A stretch of 64,000 nt of DNA from Ornithinimicrobium pratense (GCF_008843165.1 NZ_CP044427.1:434001-498000); one strand, 5' to 3'; counted from the stretch's first letter, positions 15,928 through 25,219 are shown. Numbers and translations are program-made. Notes: a model not told the origin generated them from the sequence alone.

Positions 15928-17381
15928 CGGATACTCCCCTCGGCGAGGGCGGCGGGTCGCGGAGCGGGGATCACCAGGCCGGCGTCCGGCGGGGAGAGCG
16001 CGTCCCGCTCCTCCTCGGAGAGGGCCGCCCACTCCTCCAGGGTGCGGGTGACCATGGGGTGCAGGGTGACCACGTCCGGGACGTGCCGCTGTGCGCTGAC
16101 CACGTCGATCCGGGTCTGGTGGGCGTACTCGTCGCCCTCGCCGTTACGGCTGGTCCACCGGACCACCACGCTGTCCCCCTCCTCCACGACGCGGCCAAGG
16201 TGCTCCAGGACTAGCCCGGAGAGGGTGTCGTAATTCTCGTGCTCGGGTAGCTCGACCCCGGTCACCTCGGCGGCCTCGTCGATGCGCAGGCGGGCCGAGA
16301 GCTCCCAGGTGCCGTCGCTGCGGGCAGCGCTGGTGGCCTCATCGTCCTCGTCCTCGTCCCAGATCTCGCCGACGACCTCCTCAGCGACATCCTCGAAGGT
16401 GACGACGCCGGCGAAGCCGCCGTACTCGTCGACCACGACCGCCATCTGGGTGTGGCTCTCCCGCAGCGCCTCCAGCACCTTGGGCAGCGGGAGCGACTCG
16501 GGCAGGATGAGCGCCTCGTCCGTGATGTCACGGACCAGGGCGTCCGCGCGGTCCGCCGGGTCCACCTGGAGCAGGTCGTGCAGGCCGACCACCCCGACGA
16601 TGTCGTCGATGTCCCGGCCCACGACCGGGAACCGCGAGTGCCCGGACTTCAGGGCTGCCAGGACCGTGGCCGCGGTCTCATCGGCCTGGATGGTCTGCAC
16701 CGAGGTCCGCGGCGTCATCACCTCTTCGGCGACGCGCTCACGGAAGGCCAACCCGCGGCCCAGGAGCAGCGACAGCTCCTCGTCCAGGGTCCCGCCGCTG
16801 TGCGACTCGGCGATGATGCGGGTCAGGTCCTCCGGGGTGGCGCCCTGGGGCAGCTCCTGCACCGGTTCGATGCCGACGGAGCGCAGCAGTGCGTTGGAGG
16901 CCTTGTCGAACAGGGTGATGATCGGCCCGAGGATGGTCAGGTAGAGCAAGGTCGTGCGGGACAGGGCCCGGGCCAGCGGGACCGGACGGGAGATCGCCCA
17001 GTTCTTCGGCGCCAGCTCCCCGATGACCATCTGCAGCACCGTCGAGAAGGCCAGGGTGCCGGCGGAGAACAGGCTGATCATCGCCGCCCGGGCCAGCGGG
17101 CCGGAGTCCGCATACCCCTCGGACAGGCCGTTGACGACCAGCTCCTCACCGAGGAAGCCGACAAGGAGGGCGGTGACGGTGATGCCGAACTGCGCCCCGG
17201 AGAGGGTAAAGGAGAGGCGGGAGGTGACCTTGAGCGCGCGCTCGGCGGCGGCGTCGCCCTGGGCGGCCAGCTGATGCAGCTTGCCCCGGTCGACACTGAC
17301 GTAGGCGAACTCCTGGGCCACGAAGTAGCCGGTCATCAGGGTCAGGAGGACGATGACCGTGATGCCGGTCACGATCAGCAC
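15924..17381 (-). CDS. CNNM/CBS/CorC_HlyC membrane protein
   Basis: The protein has 485 residues from a GTG at 17381. The DUF21 membrane domain comes first (GYFVAQEFAYVSVDRGKLHQ, FTLSGAQFGITVTALLVGFLG, MVIGELAPKNWAISRPVP). Two CBS motifs follow (VMTPRTSVQTIQADETAA; VVVDEYGGFAGVVTFEDVAE). The C-terminal CorC_HlyC transporter-associated domain runs from ELSARLRIDEAAEVTGVELP to the end. It is upstream of and coupled to the shorter paralogue, the usual actinobacterial arrangement. It is probably involved in divalent cation efflux. Confidence 0.93.
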   Translation of the reverse strand: MLIVTGITVIVLLTLMTGYFVAQEFAYVSVDRGKLHQLAAQGDAAAERALKVTSRLSFTLSGAQFGITVTALLVGFLGEELVVNGLSEGYADSGPLARAAMISLFSAGTLAFSTVLQMVIGELAPKNWAISRPVPLARALSRTTLLYLTILGPIITLFDKASNALLRSVGIEPVQELPQGATPEDLTRIIAESHSGGTLDEELSLLLGRGLAFRERVAEEVMTPRTSVQTIQADETAATVLAALKSGHSRFPVVGRDIDDIVGVVGLHDLLQVDPADRADALVRDITDEALILPESLPLPKVLEALRESHTQMAVVVDEYGGFAGVVTFEDVAEEVVGEIWDEDEDDEATSAARSDGTWELSARLRIDEAAEVTGVELPEHENYDTLSGLVLEHLGRVVEEGDSVVVRWTSRNGEGDEYAHQTRIDVVSAQRHVPDVVTLHPMVTRTLEEWAALSEEERDALSPPDAGLVIPAPRPAALAEGSIR

Positions 17382-17658
17382 CGCCAGCCCCTACCACCAA
17401 GCGATGTCCCCCTGTGCAGCCGGGCACTGCCCGGCCAGGGACTGTCAGAGGGAGATTCAGAACTCGCAGTCATCCCACAATGGTAAACGGCCGCAGGCGT
17501 GCTGCGGGATGCGCAGGCTCGGGTATGTCGAGGAACCAGTCGGTGTGGGCGACACGGTTGGGCGCGTGCTGCCCGGGTCTGTCGGTGCGCTCTCTTACGG
17601 TGGGGCCACGACCTGATCGGCAGGTCGGCATACGGGCCGGGACGGGCGCGAGGCGGAG
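17382..17658 (+). other. intergenic region between divergent CNNM and sbcD-like genes
   Basis: The 277 bases hold the promoters of two divergent operons. No coding frame or clear repeat is visible. Confidence 0.5.
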
Positions 17659-18867
17659 GTGAGTGTCATGGTGCGGCTGCTGCACACGGCGGACTGGCAG
17701 ATCGGGATGACCCGGAGCTACCTGCCGCCGGAGGCCCAGCAGCGGCTCACCACGGCGCGCACCGAGGTGGTGCGCCGGATCGGTGCACTGGCCAGCGAGC
17801 AGGGATGCGACCTGGTGGTGGTGGCGGGGGACGTCTTCGAGCACAACCAGCTGACGCCGCAGACCGTCAGGCGGGCTCTTGAGGCGCTGCGGGAGGTGCC
17901 GGTCCCGGTCTACCTGCTTCCCGGCAACCACGACCACCTCGGGCCGATGTCGGTCTGGTCCTCACCGCTCCTGCGCGAGGAGCTGCCTGAGCACGTGCGC
18001 ATTCTGGACACTGCCGGGGTGGTGCAGGTGGCCGAGGGGGTCGAGCTGGTCGCGGCCCCCTGGACGGGCAAGCACCCGGTGTCCGACCCGGTGGCCGGCG
18101 CCCTTGACCTGCTGCCCGAAGGGCCGTCGCCCGAGGGCACGGTCCGCATCGTCGTGGGTCACGGCGGGGTCGACCTGCTCGACCGCGACCAGCACAACAC
18201 CGTACCGGTCGCCGTGGAGCCGCTGGTGAGCGCCCTTTCGGGAGGCCGGGTCCACTACGTCGCGCTCGGCGACCGACACTCCTGCACCCAGGTGGGGGAC
18301 CCGGCCATCTGGTACTCCGGCGCCCCCGAACCGACCGACTGGCGTGAGCAGCGCCCCGGCGAGGTGCTGGTCGTGGACGTCGAGCCCGGCCCGCCCGGGC
18401 ACCGGGGGACGGTGGAGGTGCGCCCGCAGCGGGTCGCCCGATGGACCTACCTCGCGCTCGCGCGGCGGGTCGACTCCGAGGACGACCTTGAGGCTCTTGA
18501 CCGCGAGCTCGGGTTGCTGCCGGGCAAGGAGCGCACGGTCCTGCGCCTCGGTCTGCGCGGCACCCTCGGCCTGGCCCAGCACGCTCGGCTGGAGGAGATC
18601 CTCGAGCGGCACGCCGACCTGCTGGCGGCCCTGCACCGGCCCGAGCAACACAACGACGTCGTGCTCGTCGATGACGACGACCTCGGTGAGCTCGGGCTGG
18701 GCGGTTTCCTGGCCAGCGCGCTGGAGGAGATCCGCGGAGAGGCTGCCGCGGCGAGCGGGCCGCCGTCGGAGCAGGAAGCCTTCCGGCCAGGGCTACCAGA
18801 CGACGAGGCCAGCGCCCGGGACGCTCTTTCCCTGCTCTACCGGCTGACGCGGGGAGGTTCGCGATGA
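17659..18867 (+). CDS. SbcD-like metallophosphoesterase (DNA exonuclease)
   Basis: The protein has 402 residues from the GTG at 17659 (an ATG at 17668 is also possible). All calcineurin-type metal motifs are present: LLHTADWQIG, LVVVAGDVFEHN, YLLPGNHDH and VVGHGGVD, then ALGDRHSCTQVGD, where the Mre11/SbcD family usually has GHxH. The C-terminal 170 residues are family-specific. The last 4 bases overlap the start of an SMC-like ATPase gene, so the two form an SbcCD/YhaO-YhaN-type nuclease-ATPase complex for DNA end processing. Confidence 0.85.
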   Translation: MSVMVRLLHTADWQIGMTRSYLPPEAQQRLTTARTEVVRRIGALASEQGCDLVVVAGDVFEHNQLTPQTVRRALEALREVPVPVYLLPGNHDHLGPMSVWSSPLLREELPEHVRILDTAGVVQVAEGVELVAAPWTGKHPVSDPVAGALDLLPEGPSPEGTVRIVVGHGGVDLLDRDQHNTVPVAVEPLVSALSGGRVHYVALGDRHSCTQVGDPAIWYSGAPEPTDWREQRPGEVLVVDVEPGPPGHRGTVEVRPQRVARWTYLALARRVDSEDDLEALDRELGLLPGKERTVLRLGLRGTLGLAQHARLEEILERHADLLAALHRPEQHNDVVLVDDDDLGELGLGGFLASALEEIRGEAAAASGPPSEQEAFRPGLPDDEASARDALSLLYRLTRGGSR

Positions 18868-21572
18868 GGCTGCACCGCCTGACCCTGCGCGACGTCAAAG
18901 GGGTGCGGGAGCGCACCGTGGACTTCCCGGACCGGGGCGTGCTGGTTATCGAGGGCCCCAACGAGATCGGCAAGACCACTCTGCTCGACGGGTTCGACGC
19001 CCTGCTGATGCTCAAGGCGACCTCCAAGGCGGCCGCCGTCCGGGCGCTGGCGCCGGTCGACCGCGACGTGGCCCCTTTCGTCGAGGCCGAGCTGACCATC
19101 GGCGGCCAACGGGTGCGTTACGCCAAGCGGTGGCTCAGGACGCCCTCCACGACCCTCGACATCCTGGGTGCCCGCCCCGAGCACCTCACCGGCGACGCCG
19201 CCCAGCAGCGGCTGGACGCGATGGTGGAACAGCACCTGGACCGCACCCTTTGGGACGCTCTGCGGCTGACCCAGACCGGGGACGGCAGCGTGGCCCCGCT
19301 GGTGTCGAGCGCGGTGCTCACCGCAGCGCTCGACACCGCGGCCGGAGCGCAGCAGCACGCCGACGGTGCGGACGCGCTGCTGGACAAGGTGGCCGCGGAG
19401 GTGGCCCTCTACTTCACGGCGACCGGCCGGGCCACCGGGGTCTACCGCGAGGCGCTCACCCGCCACACCGAGGCCCAGGATGCTGTGGCCGAGGCGCACC
19501 GCAGGCTCGAGGAGGGTGCCGCCCTGCTGGAACGGCTGGGTCAGGCTCGCGAGCGGGCCGCCGCAACCGACTCCGAGGTAGGCCAAGCGGCCGAGCGGCT
19601 CGCGGCGGCCGAGCGTGTGGCCGGTCAGACCGAGGCGGTCGCGACGGCGCACGAGGTCGCGCTCGAGCGGCTGGCGCACGCGCAGGACCGGCAACGGCTC
19701 ACCCGCCGCGCGCTGCGGCAGCGCGAGGCGCTGGTAGCCGAGCGCGAGGAGTGCTCCCGCGAGCTGCAGCAGGCCCGGCACGGCAACCGGGCCGACCTCG
19801 AGGCCGCTGAGGAGCAGGCGCAGGCTCTCTTGATGGCCGAGGCCGCGGCCGAGGCTGCCGCCACGAAGGTGGAGGAGGCGGCCGACGATGTCGCTGCGGC
19901 TCGCGCCGACGCCGATCATCTCGCCGCGGTCCGCGAGCTGGAGGTTCGCCGTGACGTGCTGGACCGGGCGGAGGAGCTCATCAAGGCCGTCTGCGCGGCC
20001 CGGGGTGTGGTGGCCGCCCAGGAGGGCTCCGGCGGCCCACCGGTCGGGGGGGAGCTGGCCCGCAGGGTACGGGCCCTCCAGGACCGGCTGGACGCCATGA
20101 CGCTGCAGCACGACGGCGCCACCCCGAGCGTGGAGGTCGAGGCGTGGGACTCTGTCGTCGAGGTCGACACTGGGGACCAGACCGCGGTCAACTCGGTGCG
20201 ACCCGGGGAGCGAGTGCGGGTCCAGGCCTCTCACGACACCACCGTGGAGGTCCCCGGGCACGCCCGGATCCGGGTGCGTCTGCACGAGGAGGCCCGGCAC
20301 CGGGTCGCCGAGATCGACCGGCTCAGGGTCGAGCTGCGTCACACTCTGACGGAGCTGAACTGTGCCGACGTCGACGAGGTCGACGCCCTCGTCGAGACCG
20401 CCGAGGCTGCCCGAACCCGGCTGCGCGAGGCGACCCGCGACGTGGAGGCGCTGCTGCGGCCCTGGGGCTCCACCGTGACGGCCGAGGCCGTCGCCGGTGT
20501 GCTGCCGCGCCGCCTCGTGGAGGAGGTCGAGCAGGCCCGCTCACGGGTGGCCCACGGGTTGGCCGCCCGCCGTGCCGGCCGCGAGCTGCCCGTCGACGAT
20601 GCGCGAGCGCGCGTGGCGGTCCGGGTGGCGGAGGGAGCGCTACGTGACGCCCGCGAGCGACACCAGCGTGCCCGGGACGCCTTGGCCCGTCGTCGCGCGG
20701 ACGTGGCCACCCTGACCACCCGGCTGGACCGGGCCGAGGGTCATATTGCCGCTCAGCAGGACCGGGTGCGAGCGCTTCAGACCCAGCTGGTGGCCGCGCG
20801 GGAGGACGCCTCCGACGAGGTGTTGGCGGAGCAAGTGGGCAGGTGTGCGGCCGAAGTCGGTGACTGGACCCGTGCTGTGCACGAGGCGGCCGAGGCGATG
20901 GCCGCGGCCAATGTCGAGGGGGCGCGCGCCGAGCTGCGCTCCGCCCGCCACCAGCACACGCTGGCATCACGGGCGCGTGAGGACGCCCACGCCGAACTCA
21001 ACCAGATTAAGGGTCAGGTGGAGATGGCAGCGGGGGAGGGGCGCCAAGAGCTCTACGACCTCGCGGTTGCCCACCTTGACGACGCCGAGCGCGACCTACG
21101 CGCCATCGACCGGCGGGCCCGCGCGGCCCGCCACCTGCACGCCACCCTCAACCGCCACCGGGACAATGCCCACCGGGCCTACGTCCGCCCCTACACCCAC
21201 GCGCTGGAAGAGCTCGGCCGTCAGGTCTACGGGTCCGGCTTCGCGGTCACCGTCGACGAGGACCTGTCCCTGTCGGCCCGGACCCTGGGCGGGGTGACCG
21301 TCCCATTCGCTGAGCTGTCCGGCGGGGCCAAGGAGCAGCTGGGGATCCTGGCGCGGCTGGCCGTGGCCCGGCTCGTTGACCCCACGCAGGGGGTGCCCGT
21401 CGTCATCGACGACGCCCTCGGTTACTCCGACCCACAGCGGTTGCAGCAGATGGGAGCGGTGCTGGGCTCAGCCACCGAGGGCTCGGCCGACATGCAGGTC
21501 ATCCTGCTCACCTGCACTCCCGAGCGATACGCCACCATCCCCGACGTGCACACGGTCCGGCTTACCGCCTAG
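18864..21572 (+). CDS. SbcC/YhaN-like SMC-type ATPase
   Basis: The protein has 902 residues. Walker A is GPNEIGKTT at residues 31-39. Long coiled coils, very rich in Ala, Glu, Arg and Gln, occupy about 180-780. The ABC signature LSGGAKEQL lies near 819 and Walker B VPVVIDDALGY near 844. No CxxC zinc hook is visible in the coiled coil, unlike Rad50/SbcC, so the closest layout is YhaN of Firmicutes. It works with the SbcD-like nuclease encoded just upstream. High GC and length explain many antisense frames here, none credible. Confidence 0.87.
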   Translation: MRLHRLTLRDVKGVRERTVDFPDRGVLVIEGPNEIGKTTLLDGFDALLMLKATSKAAAVRALAPVDRDVAPFVEAELTIGGQRVRYAKRWLRTPSTTLDILGARPEHLTGDAAQQRLDAMVEQHLDRTLWDALRLTQTGDGSVAPLVSSAVLTAALDTAAGAQQHADGADALLDKVAAEVALYFTATGRATGVYREALTRHTEAQDAVAEAHRRLEEGAALLERLGQARERAAATDSEVGQAAERLAAAERVAGQTEAVATAHEVALERLAHAQDRQRLTRRALRQREALVAEREECSRELQQARHGNRADLEAAEEQAQALLMAEAAAEAAATKVEEAADDVAAARADADHLAAVRELEVRRDVLDRAEELIKAVCAARGVVAAQEGSGGPPVGGELARRVRALQDRLDAMTLQHDGATPSVEVEAWDSVVEVDTGDQTAVNSVRPGERVRVQASHDTTVEVPGHARIRVRLHEEARHRVAEIDRLRVELRHTLTELNCADVDEVDALVETAEAARTRLREATRDVEALLRPWGSTVTAEAVAGVLPRRLVEEVEQARSRVAHGLAARRAGRELPVDDARARVAVRVAEGALRDARERHQRARDALARRRADVATLTTRLDRAEGHIAAQQDRVRALQTQLVAAREDASDEVLAEQVGRCAAEVGDWTRAVHEAAEAMAAANVEGARAELRSARHQHTLASRAREDAHAELNQIKGQVEMAAGEGRQELYDLAVAHLDDAERDLRAIDRRARAARHLHATLNRHRDNAHRAYVRPYTHALEELGRQVYGSGFAVTVDEDLSLSARTLGGVTVPFAELSGGAKEQLGILARLAVARLVDPTQGVPVVIDDALGYSDPQRLQQMGAVLGSATEGSADMQVILLTCTPERYATIPDVHTVRLTA

Positions 21573-21608
21573 CCGAGCCGGCTCACCGCCGAGATTGGAC
21601 CGACCGGG

Positions 21609-22235
21609 TCACGACGTCGATCCTGCCTTTCCTGGCGCGTAGGTCAGCCACCGCTCGGTCACTGTGTAGCCCACGGCCCGGTTGATCGCCATGCTCGCCG
21701 GGTTGGTCTGCGCGCCACCGGTGCCGAAGACCCGTGCCCCGTCCGCCCACCAGGCCAGCACGGAGGCCGCCTTGACTGCGGTGCCCAGCCCGGCACCGCG
21801 GTGGTCGGGATGGACTGCGGTGAACTCGGTCTCGACCCGGTCTCCCCCAGAGCGGGTCATGCTCATCGCGACGAGCGCCCCTTCGGCGTCGCGCGCACCA
21901 AAGCCCCGGCCGGTCGACAGCGCCGCGGCGGCCTGGGCCTCGTCGACGGGTGCGTGCGCGGTGGCCGGCCCCGCCCGCGGGTAGTCCTCGCGCGTCGCCC
22001 CGTCCAGGCCCGCCACCTCGGCCGCGTCGGCGGGGCCCAGCTCAAGCACGGCATACCCGTGGGCGCGGGCGCGAGTGACCAGGTGCCCCAGGCGCGGCAA
22101 ATCCTCTTCGCTGGGTCGCAGCCTGGCCCCCCACGACTCTGCGAGGACCCGCCAGCCGCGGGCCTCAAGCTCTCGGCACTGCGGGTCGCTACTCAGCAGC
22201 ACCCGTACGGTCTCTGGGCTCACGGCATCGCTCAT
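21609..22235 (-). CDS. GNAT family N-acetyltransferase
   Basis: The protein has 208 residues from the ATG at 22235; longer frames upstream are not credible. The C-terminal half is the GNAT core: FTAVHPDHRGAGLGTAVKAA carries the acetyl-CoA loop, and GGAQTNPASMAINRAVGYTVTERWLTY follows, as in the MSMEG/Eis-like tandem group. The N-terminal 90 residues may be a degenerate second GNAT lobe. A TACCGT hexamer 8 bases before the ATG suggests a leaderless message. The substrate is unknown. Confidence 0.8.
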   Translation of the reverse strand: MSDAVSPETVRVLLSSDPQCRELEARGWRVLAESWGARLRPSEEDLPRLGHLVTRARAHGYAVLELGPADAAEVAGLDGATREDYPRAGPATAHAPVDEAQAAAALSTGRGFGARDAEGALVAMSMTRSGGDRVETEFTAVHPDHRGAGLGTAVKAASVLAWWADGARVFGTGGAQTNPASMAINRAVGYTVTERWLTYAPGKAGSTS

Positions 22236-22243
22236 AGACCAGG

Positions 22244-22249
22244 ACGGTA
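22244..22249 (-). promoter_or_regulatory. -10 hexamer for leaderless GNAT gene
   Basis: TACCGT on the minus strand, 8 bases before the ATG at 22235. Confidence 0.4.
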
Positions 22250-22315
22250 GTAGGCGTCCCACACCGCCCATCCTTCCGGACGCGCCGGATGTACGAACAG
22301 GACGCGTGCTCCCCT

Positions 22316-22792
22316 TCAGGCAGGGGGCGCGGCGACCTCCGTCACCGGCTCGTGTTCCACGGGGAAGTTCATCGACGAGGCGATGAAGCAGGCGCTCCCG
22401 GCCTCCTCGTGCAGCCGGGGGGCCAGGTCGACGTGCACAGCGCTGGCAACAGTGACGTGCGGGCGCAGTAGCACCCGACTGAACCGGCCGCCGATGCCTT
22501 CCTGCTCGAGCCAGCCCACAGGTTCGTCTCGGTATGCGGTCACCGTCACCCCGTGGGTCACCGCGACGTGGAGGAAGGAGAGCAGGTGGCACTCCGAGAG
22601 GGCGGCCAGGAGCAATAGCTCGGGGTTCCACCGGCTCGGATCGCCTCGGAACGGCTTGTCTGCGGACAGCTCCAGCTCGGGTCGGCCCGGGCCGTGGGCA
22701 AGCACGTCCCGGGAGTAGTCGCGGTAGCCGGACGTCCCGGTGCCGCGGTTGCCGCTCCAGGTCAGGTCGAGCGCGTAGGTGTGCATGGCCAT
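22316..22792 (-). CDS. OsmC family peroxiredoxin-like protein
   Basis: The protein has 158 residues. The two redox cysteines of the OsmC/Ohr family lie in LLLAALSECHLLSFLHVA (near residue 68) and GSACFIASSMNFPV (near 134). The N-terminal YALDLTWSGNRGTGTSGYRDY is typical of actinobacterial OsmC paralogues. It probably reduces organic hydroperoxides using low-molecular-weight thiols such as mycothiol. It is monocistronic, facing away from the SRPBCC gene. Confidence 0.87.
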   Translation of the reverse strand: MAMHTYALDLTWSGNRGTGTSGYRDYSRDVLAHGPGRPELELSADKPFRGDPSRWNPELLLLAALSECHLLSFLHVAVTHGVTVTAYRDEPVGWLEQEGIGGRFSRVLLRPHVTVASAVHVDLAPRLHEEAGSACFIASSMNFPVEHEPVTEVAAPPA

Positions 22793-22883
22793 GACGTCAC
22801 TGTGACAGAGCTGGCGGCTCAGTGGCGCGCAGTGGTCTCAGGCTCGGGCGCTTCCTCCGGTCGCGGGGTCGGCAGGTGGCCAC

Positions 22884-22889
22884 TAGCGT
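22884..22889 (+). promoter_or_regulatory. -10 hexamer for leaderless SRPBCC gene
   Basis: TAGCGT, 7 bases before the ATG at 22897. Confidence 0.5.
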
Positions 22890-22896
22890 CGAGGAC

Positions 22897-23364
22897 ATGA
22901 ACGACGACACGAGCATCACCGTCAGCCGCACGATCGACGCCTCGGCCGCGGAGATCTTCGACGTCCTCTCCCTGCCTGAACGGCACGTCGAGCTCGACGG
23001 CTCCGGCTTCGTCCGATCCGTGGACCATGGGGACCGGATCACCAGCACGGGCCAGGTCTTCACGATGAACATGACCGGGGACCACATGGGCGGTGACTAC
23101 CAGACCGACAACCACGTCACTGGCTATGACAAGGACCACCTGCTTGCCTGGGAGACCGCCCCAGCTGGCACGCAACCGCCCGGGTGGCAGTGGGTGTGGG
23201 AGCTGGTTCCCCAGGGCCCGGGCAACACCGAGGTCCGGCACAGCTACGACTGGGGCAAGGTGACCGACCAGGAGCTGCTGCAGAAGGTCTCCTTCCCGCT
23301 CGTCACTGAGGAGCAGTTGGAGGGCACCCTCGCCCGGTTGGCCGCGGCGGTCTCCGGCGGCTGA
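22897..23364 (+). CDS. SRPBCC (START/Bet v1-like) family protein
   Basis: The protein has 155 residues from the ATG at 22897. TVSRTIDASAAEIFDVLSLPERH is the typical first strand and helix of polyketide cyclase/SRPBCC proteins; a Trp-rich middle (PPGWQWVWELVP) and NTEVRHSYDW follow, and a C-terminal helix (EEQLEGTLARLAAAV) lids the pocket. It probably binds a small hydrophobic ligand, identity unknown. The gene ends 79 bases before tRNA-Arg. Confidence 0.85.
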   Translation: MNDDTSITVSRTIDASAAEIFDVLSLPERHVELDGSGFVRSVDHGDRITSTGQVFTMNMTGDHMGGDYQTDNHVTGYDKDHLLAWETAPAGTQPPGWQWVWELVPQGPGNTEVRHSYDWGKVTDQELLQKVSFPLVTEEQLEGTLARLAAAVSGG

Positions 23365-23443
23365 GCCAGGGGCCGTGCGGTGCTGGACCAGCGGCATACC
23401 CGTGAGAGGATTGAGGGTGCGCCGGTGGCGGTACCGCTGGCCT

Positions 23444-23516
23444 GCCCTCGTAGCTCAGGGGATAGAGCACCGCTCTCCTAAAGCGGGTGTCGCAGGTTCG
23501 AATCCTGCCGGGGGCA
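23444..23516 (+). tRNA. tRNA-Arg(CCU)
   Basis: The 73 bases fold as a full cloverleaf: acceptor GCCCTCG/CGGGGGC (one T-G pair), D arm GCTC/GAGC, anticodon stem CCGCT/AGCGG with loop CTCCTAA, giving anticodon CCT, and T arm GCAGG/CCTGC around TTCGAAT. CCA is not encoded. It is intact although an island is integrated in its 3' half, because the left attachment copy restores the gene. Confidence 0.95.
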
Positions 23517-23519
23517 CGT
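23471..23519 (+). repeat. attL (49-base direct repeat, 3' part of tRNA-Arg)
   Basis: The sequence from CGCTCTCCTAAAGCG through the tRNA end to CACGT is identical to 41936-41984. It starts in the anticodon stem and runs 3 bases beyond the tRNA end. Confidence 0.92.
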
Positions 23520-23551
23520 TGCATCTGTGCACGTCAACGTGCTGCCGACGC

Positions 23552-24676
23552 TCACAGACTTCCTCCCAGGTCGATCCCCGGCCCCATCTTGGGACGTGTT
23601 TGGGACGTGAATGCCCGGTTGACCCTTTCGATCGCTGCTCGGTCGGCGTCGGTGCCCATCAGGTGCCCGTAGGTGTCGAGGGTGAGCTTGGTCGAGCTGT
23701 GGCCCAGCCACGAGGCGATGGTCTTGATGTCCACGCCGGCTGCGATCCACAGGCTCGCCGCGGTGTGCCGTAGGTCGTGCGGACGTCGACCGCCGGCCGT
23801 CGCGTTCCAGTTCACGTCGCGGCGCCAGTTCTGCGCATGCAGGTAACCGCCGTGCGGCGCCGGGAAGAGCAGATCGTCCGGCTCCAGGGAGGCAGCCCTC
23901 GCCTCGACGGCCGGGAGAGCCAGCGACAGCAAGGGGACGACACGGCTCCGGCCGCTCTTAGTGGTGGACCGCTCGATGACCTTGCCCGTCCGACCTGACT
24001 GCGGCAGCGACCTGGACACCACCAGGGCTGGGTAGGGCACGCGCGTGACGTCCCGCACGCGCAACCCCCGCAGCTCCCCGAAGCGCAGCCCTGTCAGACC
24101 GAGGATCAGCGTGACGTCGGCCAGGTCGCCGGCGAGCTCTCGGTGCTCGTCCACCAGCGCGAGCAGCTCGTCCAGCGTGAAGGGACGCACCTCGGCGCCC
24201 GCGCTCGGCGCGTCCGGGCGGGGCATCCGCACAGCGGCGGCCGGGGAGTCCCGGATGACCCGGGCACGCACCGCGTAGTCGAAGAGCCCGCGAAGGGTTG
24301 TCCGCACCCTCGCTGCGGTCCCGACCGAGCGGGAAGACGCAAGGTCGGCCAGGAACCGCTCGACCTGCAGCCGGTTCACCGAACCCGTCGACCGTTGGCC
24401 GAACACCGGGAGGATGTGGACGCGGAGCGCACTCTCGTCCGACTCCCACGCTCGCACCGAGACCTGCCCCTGACGTACCTCTAGATATCCCTTGGCCACG
24501 TCGGCGACGCTGACCCTGCCGGCTGACGGGGACACGAAGTCGCCCATGAGGATGAGCTGCTGCTGCTCCCGTTCCCACGCGACGGCGTCCCCGCGCCGCT
24601 CGAACGAGCGGGTGGCGACGATCCGGCTTCGATGCCACACCCTGACGCGGTAGCGGCGCCCGCGCTTCTCGATCAC
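23552..24676 (-). CDS. int: tyrosine recombinase (phage-type integrase)
   Basis: The protein has 374 residues from a GTG at 24676. An N-terminal arm-binding domain is followed by a SAM-like core-binding domain (about residues 58-160). The catalytic domain shows Arg in GLTGLRFGELRGL, Lys in STTKSGRSRVVP, the H-x-x-R box in PHDLRHTAASLWIAAGV, and LGHSSTKLTLDTYGHL with the nucleophilic Tyr. All active-site residues are present. It faces the tRNA gene, 33 bases from attL, and overlaps the excisionase gene by 4 bases. Confidence 0.95.
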   Translation of the reverse strand: MIEKRGRRYRVRVWHRSRIVATRSFERRGDAVAWEREQQQLILMGDFVSPSAGRVSVADVAKGYLEVRQGQVSVRAWESDESALRVHILPVFGQRSTGSVNRLQVERFLADLASSRSVGTAARVRTTLRGLFDYAVRARVIRDSPAAAVRMPRPDAPSAGAEVRPFTLDELLALVDEHRELAGDLADVTLILGLTGLRFGELRGLRVRDVTRVPYPALVVSRSLPQSGRTGKVIERSTTKSGRSRVVPLLSLALPAVEARAASLEPDDLLFPAPHGGYLHAQNWRRDVNWNATAGGRRPHDLRHTAASLWIAAGVDIKTIASWLGHSSTKLTLDTYGHLMGTDADRAAIERVNRAFTSQTRPKMGPGIDLGGSL

Positions 24677-24870
24677 TCCAAGACCTCTCGTTGCGCCTCA
24701 AGCCAGTCGTTGAGGTCCGACGGCTTGAAGAACACCCGGCGGCCGACCCGGATCGCCGGTGCGAACCGGCGCTGGAGCCGGAGGTAGTTGAGAGTGTTCG
24801 GCGAGATGTGGCACCACCGGGCAGCCTCCTCGATGGTGAGCAGCTCGATGGGGCTGATGGTCTGAGACAT
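24673..24870 (-). CDS. xis: excisionase / MerR-like HTH protein
   Basis: The protein has 65 residues. A single winged helix of the HTH_17 type is visible: LLTIEEAARWCHISPNTLNYLRLQRRFAP, then IRVGRRVFFKPSDLNDWLEAQ. Size, 4-base overlap with the integrase and position all fit a directionality factor for excision. Confidence 0.88.
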   Translation of the reverse strand: MSQTISPIELLTIEEAARWCHISPNTLNYLRLQRRFAPAIRVGRRVFFKPSDLNDWLEAQREVLE

Positions 24871-25219
24871 GACGTTGACGTCCTTCCACTCGTGGTCAGC
24901 ACTTGCTGCTGTGATCCCTAAAGCGTCGAGATCGATCCCAGGGACTCACCGTCTTCTCCCATTCAGCCAGTTCCGACCGTCTGACGATCGACCCCGGACC
25001 AAGATTGTGGACAGACCCCGCCCGTCAGCCTCCGAGCCAGCCGCTCACCCGCGACCCGACACCATCACCCCCTGCGACGACCGCATCCTCGACCCACAGT
25101 CCGACGACCGACTACCGCCGCGACCCCGCACCTGCAGAACCACGGAGAAGGACACACCCGGTGCACTCGGTCGCCGTGGTGAGACCCTGGGCCTCGCTCG
25201 TCCGCTTTGTATAGGTGTG
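24871..25219 (+). promoter_or_regulatory. divergent control region, candidate oriT
   Basis: The 349 non-coding bases between xis and the relaxase gene are GC-rich with several short inverted repeats, for example GTCTG...CAGAC around 24980-25017. MobF relaxases are usually encoded beside their nic site, so oriT is probably here, most likely towards 25140-25215. I cannot identify the nic site itself. Confidence 0.3.

Noticed and set aside
24869-25219. 116-codon upstream extension of the relaxase
   Set aside because: Low-complexity Pro/Arg/Asp content and no homology pattern; MobF proteins start right at the Tyr-containing motif, which fits the ATG at 25220.
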